Below are positions 1 to 6,330 of a DNA stretch of 11,065 nucleotides, one piece after another. The DNA is from an uncultured Clostridia bacterium (GTDB taxonomy: Bacteria; Bacillota; Clostridia; Oscillospirales; Butyricicoccaceae), in NCBI GenBank assembly GCA_910589115.1, contig CAJUSB010000108.1:1-11065 (forward strand). The letters are read 5' to 3'. How positions within the stretch are numbered: position 1 is the first letter of the stretch; every line of letters starts with the position of its first letter. A program made the position numbers and the translations under genes. The notes beneath the pieces are model-generated. The model saw nothing but the letters and a program-made list of their open reading frames with translations. It was not told where the DNA came from and made no database searches.

Positions 1-37
1 CTGCAAATCAGTCTGCCAGGCTTCTATAGTCCGATAG

Positions 38-190
38 ATTGGGAAACTTTTACTTAAGCGAGTTTACCATTTCACCAATACAGCGAAAACAGCCGACAAA
101 TGGGGGCTTGATATCCGCTTCACCATTGAAAAGAATGAGCGCTATGAAGGCGAGGTCTCTATTACCGGCTTTGGCATTGCCTATGAATGA
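38..190 (+). pseudogene. C-terminal remnant of an unrecognised protein
   Basis: The frame beginning just after a TAG at 35-37 is open to a TGA at 188-190 and reads like real protein: about 50 residues with alternating charged and hydrophobic positions, including KTADKWGLDIRFTIEKNERY and ending SITGFGIAYE. No start codon with a ribosome site lies in front of it. Frame 1, from base 1, reads protein-like to a TAA at 55-57 (LPGFYSPIDWETFT), so the gene may be frameshifted near base 45 as well as cut off by the window edge. I do not recognise the family. The neighbouring repeats suggest debris of a mobile element, which is inference. Confidence 0.4.
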
Positions 191-323
191 GCTGCCAGCA
201 AATCAAGCCTGTAACGCTATCGGGAGACACGGATAATCCCGCTCTCCTGCACTATCAAAAAGCCCCGCTCCTTTGCATGAAAACCACTATCATTTTAGGG
301 GTCGTCCGTGCGAGTGAGTGGGG

Positions 324-341
324 CTAGGAATTCCTTCCTAG
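324..341. repeat. Short perfect hairpin
   Basis: CTAGGAA at 324-330 and TTCCTAG at 335-341 form a perfect 7-bp stem with a TTCC loop. A wider pairing, GCCCCGCTC at 262-270 with GAGTGGGGC at 318-326, encloses about 47 nt and partly overlaps the small stem. No U-run follows, so it is not an evident terminator. It could be a remnant of a mobile-element end or of a structured RNA. Confidence 0.4.
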
Positions 342-352
342 ATTTGCCTATA

Positions 353-414
353 AAATTCTCATTTTCGTTGTCCGAAATTCTCAAAAATCTTGTCCGGCTA
401 CACAAAAGTGTCCC
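353..414. repeat. Tandem 22-bp repeats carrying TGTCC
   Basis: Two adjacent 22-bp units, 353-374 and 375-396, both start AAATTCTC and end TGTCCG, with 16 of 22 positions identical. A third TGTCCC follows at 409-414. The three TGTCC cores are 22 and 18 bp apart. Multiple short direct repeats of this kind are known as transposase-binding sites at the ends of IS21-type elements. No transposase gene is in the window, so an abandoned IS end is only an inference. There is no open frame here. Confidence 0.4.
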
Positions 415-443
415 ATTCTGATTTTAGTTATGTTGGACTATGC

Positions 444-473
444 AAAAAAGGCTGTCCGAAAAAGCGACAGCCC
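444..473 (-). terminator. Rho-independent terminator of the transporter/methyltransferase operon
   Basis: On the minus strand, GGCTGTC (472-466) pairs with GACAGCC (456-450) around a 9-nt loop. A run of six T residues (449-444) follows directly. It lies 12 bases beyond the methyltransferase stop codon, in the expected place and orientation. Confidence 0.85.
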
Positions 474-484
474 TATGCATATTC

Positions 485-1684
485 TTAAAATAAATCATCA
501 TCCGTGACAAAATAATCACTGTCCGGAAGCGGCGCAGCACACCGCCGGTCCAGCTCGGAGTTCGTCCCAAGAAGCCTAACTGCATCCGTATATTCACTGC
601 GTGCTTTTGCGTTGGGATGTCCGGTACGGACGGCACGAATCAATAGGTTTTTCGGACTATCCAGCGGCGAAATGTATTCAACCACCGAAACTTTATAACC
701 CTCTGCCTCAAGTTTCAACGCGCGGAGGCTATCGGTAAGCACATCATTAAACCGCGCCTGAAAAACACCATGCCGGGTCAGCGCAGACAATCCGGGCAGC
801 TGGTACTGATTCAATAATTCCTTGTGGCAGCAAGGCACACAGGCAATATACTTTGCACGTGCACGGATGGCCGCCGCCAATGCAAGATCGGTTGCAATAT
901 CGCAGGCATGGAGTGAAATCACCGCCGTTACGCCCTTCGGCGGCTGGTATACCCGTAGGTCAGCACATTGGAACTCCATATTATGATAGCCAAGCCGTTT
1001 GGCCATCGCACGGCTTTCCTCTACTACATGCGGATCAATGTCTATGCCTATAATCCGGCATTTGCAGCGCATAACCTCACGGAGATAATAATTCATAACA
1101 AAACTGAGATAAGATTTGCCACAGGCACAATCTAATAACAACACCTCCGTTTCCTTTTCAAACATCGGGGCAACCAATTCTACATAATGATCTATTTGGT
1201 TGTATTTCCGTATCATGTCATTTTTCAGCTTGCCGCCAGCGGTTAAAATCCCAATTTCACGCAATAAGGGAGCCGCTTTGTCAACCTGTATCCAATATTG
1301 ACGACTGCTGTCAAGCAACGGATTCGCCGCCGCCTGCTGTGCTTCGGGTGGTACTTTCTGCTCGCTTTGCTGCATCCGCACCCCCTTTTTCCCAACGGTG
1401 ACGGTCATTGTACTGCCCCGTTCCGTATAGGTCAGCACGCTTTCCTCATAAAGCGCCGCCTGCTGTTCAAAAAAGGAAAGGGCCTCTTCCAGCCCAATTT
1501 CACGTACAGTCCCCTGAAAGGTCAGCTGATAATCCTCCGCTGCACGGGTTAATGCCGCGCGGAATTTCTTTCCGCCGGAACGGAATAAAAATTCCATCGA
1601 AACAAAATAATCCTGATTCTGCACGGCTCGTGCCTTTACACCAGTGAGCATCAGCTTGAGCTTGTTCTGGTCGCCTTTCTGCAT
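485..1684 (-). CDS. SAM-dependent methyltransferase (Methyltransf_32 type)
   Basis: A 399-residue cytoplasmic protein. The N-terminal ~120 residues are an unassigned alpha/beta region; the C-terminal half is a class I SAM-binding fold. Visible motifs are glycine-rich motif I DCACGKSYLSF (about 185-195), acidic motif II IGIDIDPH (about 212-219), SLHACDIATDLAL (about 257-269) and VPCCHKEL (about 283-290). The D-C-x-C-G-K-x-Y-L-S / LHACxxATD / PCCH combination is characteristic of the Methyltransf_32 (PF13679) group; many members are thought to act on RNA, but the substrate here is not evident. The ATG at 1684 follows an AGGAGGA ribosome site by about 7 nt. It is the last gene of the operon, 35 bp after the ATPase gene, and is followed by a clear terminator. 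A functional link to the transporter is not obvious; co-transcription may be incidental. Confidence 0.85.
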   Translation of the reverse strand: MQKGDQNKLKLMLTGVKARAVQNQDYFVSMEFLFRSGGKKFRAALTRAAEDYQLTFQGTVREIGLEEALSFFEQQAALYEESVLTYTERGSTMTVTVGKKGVRMQQSEQKVPPEAQQAAANPLLDSSRQYWIQVDKAAPLLREIGILTAGGKLKNDMIRKYNQIDHYVELVAPMFEKETEVLLLDCACGKSYLSFVMNYYLREVMRCKCRIIGIDIDPHVVEESRAMAKRLGYHNMEFQCADLRVYQPPKGVTAVISLHACDIATDLALAAAIRARAKYIACVPCCHKELLNQYQLPGLSALTRHGVFQARFNDVLTDSLRALKLEAEGYKVSVVEYISPLDSPKNLLIRAVRTGHPNAKARSEYTDAVRLLGTNSELDRRCAAPLPDSDYFVTDDDLF

Positions 1685-1719
1685 TGCTGTTCCTCCTGTA
1701 TCATTTCCTATATAATAAT

Positions 1720-2286
1720 TTATGAAAGCTGTAGGATTTCTGCGTCATGAAGCTGCGGCAATTCGTGAGACACAAGCACCAGCGTCCGCCCACCTAAATG
1801 CGTCTCAATAAACGTCAGCGCCCGGCTGCGGCTCTCCTCATCAAGCCCGGTAAATGGTTCATCCAATACAACCGCATCCGAAGGGGCAAGCAGCGCCCGC
1901 GCAAGTGCCGTGCGGCGTGCCATCCCGCCGCTGAGCGTTTCCGCCGGACGGCAAAGCGCCTCATCTGGAAGAAGTGCACTTAAAGCCTCCCGCAGCTGTG
2001 CCGGATTCGCCTCGGGGCACACCATCGCTATATTTGCAATACTGTTTAAGCGTCCGCATAGCCGGTTTTCCTGAAAACACATCGAAAACCGAACATTTTC
2101 TGCGCCCAAAATTTGCCCGCTGTCCACCCGCTCCAATCCGGCAAGCAGACGTAAAAGCGTGGTCTTGCCTGCACCAGAGGGTCCTTGAACCAGCCAGCGG
2201 CTGCCGGAATCCAGCTGCCAATCCAGCCGCTCCAGCACCATGCGCCCCTGAAAATGCTTGCTGACCTTGTCAAAAATAATTGCCAT
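1720..2286 (-). CDS. ABC transporter ATP-binding protein (nitrate/sulfonate/taurine-type importer)
   Basis: A compact 188-residue ATPase with every core ABC motif: Walker A GPSGAGKTT (about 35-43), Q-loop FQENRLCG (71-78), signature LSGGM (118-122), Walker B AVVLDEP (138-144) and the switch histidine in VSHE (172-175). It would power uptake through the permease encoded just upstream. At 188 residues it is shorter than the usual 240-260 of SsuB/TauB-type subunits; it ends soon after the H-loop and lacks their C-terminal extension. The ATG at 2286 was chosen over an upstream in-frame start because CTGGAGG lies about 6-7 nt before it and the protein then begins at the first beta strand (MAIIFDKVSKHF). 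It overlaps the permease stop by 17 bp, which indicates translational coupling. The substrate cannot be read from the sequence. Confidence 0.88.
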   Translation of the reverse strand: MAIIFDKVSKHFQGRMVLERLDWQLDSGSRWLVQGPSGAGKTTLLRLLAGLERVDSGQILGAENVRFSMCFQENRLCGRLNSIANIAMVCPEANPAQLREALSALLPDEALCRPAETLSGGMARRTALARALLAPSDAVVLDEPFTGLDEESRSRALTFIETHLGGRTLVLVSHELPQLHDAEILQLS

Positions 2287-3082
2287 AGATTGCCTCCAGC
2301 CGGGCACTGACCCGGTCAATCCCCCATAAAACCAGCTGTTCGGTGCCCTTGCTGGCTGCAATCAGCAGCAGCGTCCAGGCAAATAAATCTCCCATATTCA
2401 AATACAACTTTGCTAAATAGAGCTGTTCACCAATGGAAAACTCCGGCAGGCCGATGATCTCGCCTGCAATCCCCGCTTTCCAGCACATGCCAACCGAAAC
2501 GCGGCAGCTCGACAGTACAAACGGCACCAGCTGTGGAATATATAGATACCGCAGCCGGCGGCGAAACGGCATCCGGAATACCTGCGCCATCTCCAACAGC
2601 TCACGGTCAACCGCAGATAATCCGGTAAACACACTCTGATAAGTCAACGGAAAAACAACAAAGGCGGAAAGCAGAACGGCAACCCGGCTGGATGGCACCC
2701 AAATTAAAGCAACAATCACAAAGCAGGCAACCGGTACACTCTTCATAATCTGTACCGCAGGTGCAAGCAGCGACTGTATCCATGCAGCACGATAACAAAC
2801 CGCGCCCAATACCAGCCCCCCAATAAAAGCCAACAGGAACCCGGCAGCGATTTGCCCAATCGTCCCGGCAAGAGAACGCCAACAATCTGACGACAAAAGC
2901 AGCGCAAATAAGCATCGCGCTGTACGGACAGGGCCTGCAAATAATACATCCGGCAGGTACAGCGCCAATCCGCCCCACGCCGAAAGCCAAAATAATGCAG
3001 CCCCACCCTTTCGGAACCATTTTTGCCCGAAAGCTGACCGCTTTTCCCCGGAATCTCGTTTGTTCTTACAAATACGCAGAAT
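2270..3082 (-). CDS. ABC transporter permease (SsuC/TauC/ThiX-like), probable non-AUG start
   Basis: An integral membrane importer subunit with several hydrophobic segments. It has the cytoplasmic EAA-type loop that docks the ATPase (ELLEMAQVFRMPFRRRLRYL, ending in YIPQLVP). This is the BPD_transp_1 fold of nitrate, sulfonate, taurine and thiamine-precursor importers. The first common start codon in frame is a TTG at 2968, but that begins inside the first membrane segment and has a poor ribosome site. The frame is open back to a TAA at 3125-3127. Within that stretch ATT at 3082 (or CTG at 3079) sits 7 nt (10 nt) after AAAGGAAAGG (3099-3090) and gives about 270 residues, the usual family length, with a basic N-terminus before the membrane helix. 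I therefore place the start at 3082, with 2968 as the conventional alternative. It is the first gene of the operon; no substrate-binding protein is adjacent. Confidence 0.8.
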   Translation of the reverse strand: MLRICKNKRDSGEKRSAFGQKWFRKGGAALFWLSAWGGLALYLPDVLFAGPVRTARCLFALLLSSDCWRSLAGTIGQIAAGFLLAFIGGLVLGAVCYRAAWIQSLLAPAVQIMKSVPVACFVIVALIWVPSSRVAVLLSAFVVFPLTYQSVFTGLSAVDRELLEMAQVFRMPFRRRLRYLYIPQLVPFVLSSCRVSVGMCWKAGIAGEIIGLPEFSIGEQLYLAKLYLNMGDLFAWTLLLIAASKGTEQLVLWGIDRVSARLEAIYGNYF

Positions 3083-3126
3083 GCCGCCGCCTTTCCTTTG
3101 ATATACCGTGTACTTTTTTATTATTT

Positions 3127-3155
3127 ATCATACCACACAGCCCGCAGCATTTCAA
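3127..3155 (-). promoter_or_regulatory. Sigma-A promoter of the transporter/methyltransferase operon
   Basis: On the minus strand, TTGAAA (3155-3150), a 17-bp spacer and TATGAT (3132-3127) make a near-consensus vegetative promoter. The expected transcript start is near 3120, leaving only about 38 nt before the proposed permease start. That is too short for a TPP-type or similar riboswitch. Confidence 0.75.
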
Positions 3156-3222
3156 GCGTGACGGGCGTATCCGAGAGCTTCACTCATGATATCTTGTGCC
3201 TGCCGGGCGCACGAAATCAACA

Positions 3223-3251
3223 GGCCTGTTTGGAAATTTTCCAAACAGGCC
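3223..3251 (-). terminator. Hairpin terminator after the GH28 gene
   Basis: GGCCTGTTTGG (3223-3233) and CCAAACAGGCC (3241-3251) form a perfect 11-bp stem with a 7-nt AT loop, 32 bases beyond the GH28 stop codon. The minus-strand tail reads TGTTGATTTCG, so the U-tract is weak. Position and stem strength favour a terminator, but efficiency is uncertain. Confidence 0.6.
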
Positions 3252-3283
3252 CATCTGTCTAATTATCTTGTCCTTCGGAACTA

Positions 3284-5680
3284 TTATCGTGTGTTTTTAC
3301 GCAAAAGTTCCAAAGCGCTTTCAATCTCCGCGCTGGTCACACTGCCAGAGGGCGAAATCTGCCCATCTGCCGCGGCAGTAATGAGATCGCTACCAACCGC
3401 CCAGCGTACCGCATCAACCGCCCAGAAGGAAACCTTCGCTCCACCGGCCCAATCCCGTAAATCTATCTTTTTATCCGTTGCGTATCCCTTTGCCTGCGCA
3501 TAGCGATACAGTACGGCCGCTGCCTGTTCACGGGTAATCTGCTGCCCAGGGCCAAAGCTACCGTCCTGATAGCCTTTCATAAAGCCTTTTTCCGCTACCC
3601 AGCCAACAGCAGCCGCTGAAGCACTGCCAGCATCAACATCGGAGAAGGAGGCCGGAGCACTGCCGGTGCTGCCTTCCTCTTCATAAAGGGCTTGCGCCAT
3701 CATGGCGCGCGTCATAACGGTATTTTCCCGCGCCGCATTCGCTGGCGCAGCTGATTCGCCCTGGAACAGCGTGCCATCCAGTCTGGCAATCTGATCAAAG
3801 GTCTCCCGCTTCACGTTTGCCTCGCGGAAATCACAATTCGTGAAAGTCAAATTCTTGCAATTCTCAACGCTGTTATCTTCTGCCGTGCCGCGAATCGTTA
3901 CATTTTCAAGCGTTAACCCATCCACATTCTTCATCTGGAACGCCTGACGGCTGCCGACAAATGTAGAACCCTTGATCGTAAAATCCGTAATATAGCAATC
4001 CTGCGTGCCTGCGGGTACTGTGCAGGATTCGGCTATATCGCTCACATTGAAGCCGTTGAGCTGCATGGCGTACTGTCCACCGCTTTCAGCCGTATTTGCA
4101 AGATTTACCTGCACATTTTCAAAGAGAACATGCTTGAACGCCGGGATATATGCCTGATATGCTACATTCATGGCCTCCATCATCTGGACTTCCTTTGCCA
4201 CGTCGTAATTCAGGTCAACCAAAATCACAGGCCGGGTGTTTTCCACCATCTTAACCGTATCATCTTTGTAATAAATATTTTCAATCACACCGCCGCGAAT
4301 GTAGTTCGTCTTAAACCGATACGCCGCCTGTAATTCATCGCTGTTCATTTCGTTGTTGCGAGAGAAAATATTTTTCACGCCATTGGTAATTTCAGAACCA
4401 ATCGTGACACCGCCGTGACCATCTACAAAAACATTATCCTCCAGCACAATATTGAAGCTGGACCGGCTGACACGCAGTCCATCCCCATTTCTGCCGGACT
4501 TAATTGCCATACAGTCATCGCCTACATCAAAACGGTTGTTGCGAATGACAATATTGCTGGTGCATTCCGGATCACAGCCGTCATTATTGTGCAGGTGGCT
4601 GTCAACTGTGACATTCTGCACCAGAACAGTATCGCAAAGCACCGGATTGATCTCCCACATCGGGGAATTGAGAATCGTAACGCCCTCAATCAGAACATTC
4701 TGGCAGTTATACGGCTGAATGAAATTCGGACGAAGGAAACCATCATCTGCACCGCTCCAGTCTTCCTCCTCCGATTCACCATACTGACGCTGCGAAACAG
4801 GCACATCGGTCTGTCCCTGGCCAAAGAGCTTGGTACGCGGTGCATCCTGCGCTTCATGCGCTTCTTTCACCGTCCCATCCGAAAGAGTGTAGTTCCGCTT
4901 GCTCTTCCACTGGTGCCAAACCATGGTGGCAGGGTTTTTCTTATCTCCGGTTGTTGCCTGTCCATCCAGCGTCCCGGAACCGGTCAGCGCAATATTTTTT
5001 TTGCCGTATGCGTAAATAAACGGAGAGTAATTCATCAGCTCGACCGATTCAAAACGGGTCAGCGTTAACCCCTTATCATCGACGCCACTGCCATAAACCT
5101 CTTTCATAAGATCACCCTGATACAAACTGGTATCAGTAGTGAATTTCAACACAGCGCCTTCCTCTAAATGCAGATTGACATTGTCCTCCAGATGAAGCGC
5201 CGATGTGTAGAAAACCTGTCCATCCATGGCCGGAACAACAACCGTTCCGCCACCCGCTTCACTGACAGCCTTAATTGCTGCATAAATCGCTTTGGTATTC
5301 TTCTTTGCTAATTCAGCCTCTGCCGCTGCATCCTCAGCCGACTTTTTGAAAGTCCCTTCAACAATCGGGAATACGGCATGTGCTTCTGCGCCGTAAGCTG
5401 CATCGGTAATCATCACGCGTTTTTTGTCAAAGACTGTGCGCATTTTCTCCGATTCACGCTCGACGTGGCTGACAATTTTATCAGCATATGCCCACGCCTC
5501 ATCAGAAGTCGAAAATACAGCTGTATCATCGAAATCCATCCCGTCTGCAACCGTATAGGTCAGCAGGCTGCTTCCCGCACCTCCGGGGGTATTGGCTGCA
5601 AACACAGCCGATTCGCCCGACAAAAGCGCTGCGGAGAGAAAAACAGAAACGATCCGCCGCACAATTGATTTTGCCCTCAT
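3284..5680 (-). CDS. Secreted GH28 polygalacturonase-like hydrolase with C-terminal SLH region
   Basis: A 798-residue protein. Residues 1-29 are a signal peptide: basic MRAKSIVRR, a hydrophobic core, and likely cleavage near AVFAA. Residues ~100-620 form a right-handed parallel beta-helix of glycoside hydrolase family 28, which hydrolyses galacturonan or rhamnogalacturonan. The catalytic signatures are present: NNDGCDP (D367), GDDCMAIKSG (D388, D389), GHGG (H422) and RFK (R455, K457), the counterparts of NTD, DD, GHG and RIK. The KSGRNGDG stretch resembles bacterial exo-acting members, but mode and substrate are not proven. Residues ~650-798 are S-layer homology repeats (ITREQAAAVLYRYA; FSDVDA; GYQDGSFGP), expected to hold the enzyme on the cell wall; the first repeat is truncated. 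The ATG at 5680 has AGGAGGA about 7 nt before it and begins the signal peptide, so the longer frame to 5749 is rejected. It is monocistronic, with its own promoter and terminator. Confidence 0.9.
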   Translation of the reverse strand: MRAKSIVRRIVSVFLSAALLSGESAVFAANTPGGAGSSLLTYTVADGMDFDDTAVFSTSDEAWAYADKIVSHVERESEKMRTVFDKKRVMITDAAYGAEAHAVFPIVEGTFKKSAEDAAAEAELAKKNTKAIYAAIKAVSEAGGGTVVVPAMDGQVFYTSALHLEDNVNLHLEEGAVLKFTTDTSLYQGDLMKEVYGSGVDDKGLTLTRFESVELMNYSPFIYAYGKKNIALTGSGTLDGQATTGDKKNPATMVWHQWKSKRNYTLSDGTVKEAHEAQDAPRTKLFGQGQTDVPVSQRQYGESEEEDWSGADDGFLRPNFIQPYNCQNVLIEGVTILNSPMWEINPVLCDTVLVQNVTVDSHLHNNDGCDPECTSNIVIRNNRFDVGDDCMAIKSGRNGDGLRVSRSSFNIVLEDNVFVDGHGGVTIGSEITNGVKNIFSRNNEMNSDELQAAYRFKTNYIRGGVIENIYYKDDTVKMVENTRPVILVDLNYDVAKEVQMMEAMNVAYQAYIPAFKHVLFENVQVNLANTAESGGQYAMQLNGFNVSDIAESCTVPAGTQDCYITDFTIKGSTFVGSRQAFQMKNVDGLTLENVTIRGTAEDNSVENCKNLTFTNCDFREANVKRETFDQIARLDGTLFQGESAAPANAARENTVMTRAMMAQALYEEEGSTGSAPASFSDVDAGSASAAAVGWVAEKGFMKGYQDGSFGPGQQITREQAAAVLYRYAQAKGYATDKKIDLRDWAGGAKVSFWAVDAVRWAVGSDLITAAADGQISPSGSVTSAEIESALELLRKNTR

Positions 5681-5856
5681 AAAACTTCCTCCTGACATTC
5701 GATCTGTTGCGTAACCTGTCCACCGCCTGAACATCCATCCCGCCGTCATTTCCCAGATTCCCGAACAGTCTCATATAAAAAACTAAGAACCCGTATCCAC
5801 AAGCCCTAAACGGCGTCTGTGCGGCATTTCAGCTGTAAATGCAAGTTCCTGTATCA

Positions 5857-5885
5857 ATCATAACAGCCCCCTCCTAAAATGTCAA
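5857..5885 (-). promoter_or_regulatory. Strong sigma-A promoter of the GH28 gene
   Basis: On the minus strand, perfect TTGACA (5885-5880), a 17-bp spacer and TATGAT (5862-5857). The predicted start near 5850 leaves a leader of about 170 nt before the gene. The leader holds a possible 14-codon reading frame (5827 to 5783) and a T6 run after it. I recognise no riboswitch class in it. Confidence 0.8.
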
Positions 5886-5927
5886 CTAAAACTATCCAAT
5901 ATTTCCCGGGAATGGGCAGGCGTGAGC

Positions 5928-5963
5928 CTGACCGGCCCGCTGTCCTTATGGCGGGCCGGTCAG
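5928..5963. repeat. Perfect 13-bp GC-rich inverted repeat
   Basis: CTGACCGGCCCGC (5928-5940) and GCGGGCCGGTCAG (5951-5963) pair perfectly around a 10-nt loop, TGTCCTTATG. No U-run follows on either strand. It lies about 45 bp upstream of the GH28 -35 box, outside both divergent transcripts as predicted. It could be a repetitive extragenic palindrome or a structural insulator; the role is unknown. Confidence 0.7.
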
Positions 5964-6021
5964 CAGAGCAAAAACGAGCAGCACCGCACCCAAGCCCCCG
6001 TCCCGCCCGCAGGCGAAGCGG

Positions 6022-6188
6022 AGATGCGAATGCATCTCGGGGTCTGGGGTCAACAACCCCAGCGGGAGTCCAGAGGGCAGCGCCCTCTGGTGCTCGCCGC
6101 ATAGGCGCGGGTGCAGGGCAGAGCCCTGCCGCTGTCCGCGCAGGACGCCCCCGGCGGGGGCGGGAGTCCAGAGGGCAGCGCTCTCTGG
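6022..6188. repeat. GC-rich cluster of short hairpins with a duplicated 29-bp unit
   Basis: A 29-bp unit beginning GCGGGAGTCCAGAGGGCAGC occurs at 6062-6090 and again at 6160-6188 with one internal difference (GCCCTC versus GCTCTC). Each copy contains the palindrome CCAGAGGGC-agc-GCCCTCTGG. Between and before them are further tiny stems: GATGC/GCATC near 6022-6034, GGGGT/ACCCC near 6048-6062, GCAGGGC-aga-GCCCTGC at 6113-6129 and GCCCCC-ggc-GGGGGC at 6147-6161. Frames on both strands are open only because of the GC-rich composition and look like low-complexity shadows. From memory, similar palindromic units recur between genes in Oscillospiraceae genomes, so a REP-like repeat is the likeliest explanation. 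Confidence 0.7.
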
Positions 6189-6243
6189 CGCCGTCTGCGG
6201 AGGACATCGCCGCCCCGGCAAAGGGGATTTTCGAGAAAAAGCC

Positions 6244-6272
6244 TTGCATATTCTTGAAATGCAGTATATAAT
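6244..6272 (+). promoter_or_regulatory. Sigma-A promoter of the FliK-like/FlhB-like/PilZ operon
   Basis: TTGCAT (6244-6249), a 17-bp spacer and TATAAT (6267-6272) form a near-consensus promoter. A transcript start near 6279 leaves about 50 nt of leader before the ATG at 6331. I see no sigma-28/sigma-D flagellar promoter nearby, so the operon appears to use the housekeeping sigma factor. Confidence 0.75.
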
Positions 6273-6330
6273 ATTTCTTGTATACCGGCTGACCTGCCGG
6301 AATCTTTTGCACAGAAAGGGAGTTTTGCCA

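Noticed and set aside
39..236. 65-codon frame starting at TTG 39
   Set aside because: A different frame over 38-190 reads far more like real protein; this one has no ribosome site and looks like its shadow.
4415..5068. 217-codon plus-strand open frame inside the GH28 gene
   Set aside because: It is antisense to a gene whose catalytic motifs are complete; no ribosome site or family resemblance.
5681..5850. Possible c-di-GMP riboswitch in the GH28 leader
   Set aside because: The PilZ gene nearby made this worth checking, but the conserved GEMM-I and GEMM-II core sequences are not present.
5854..6312. Overlapping open frames of 60-150 codons on both strands of the GC-rich intergenic block
   Set aside because: The translations are low-complexity A/R/P/G strings produced by palindromic GC-rich repeats, and they run across both divergent promoters.
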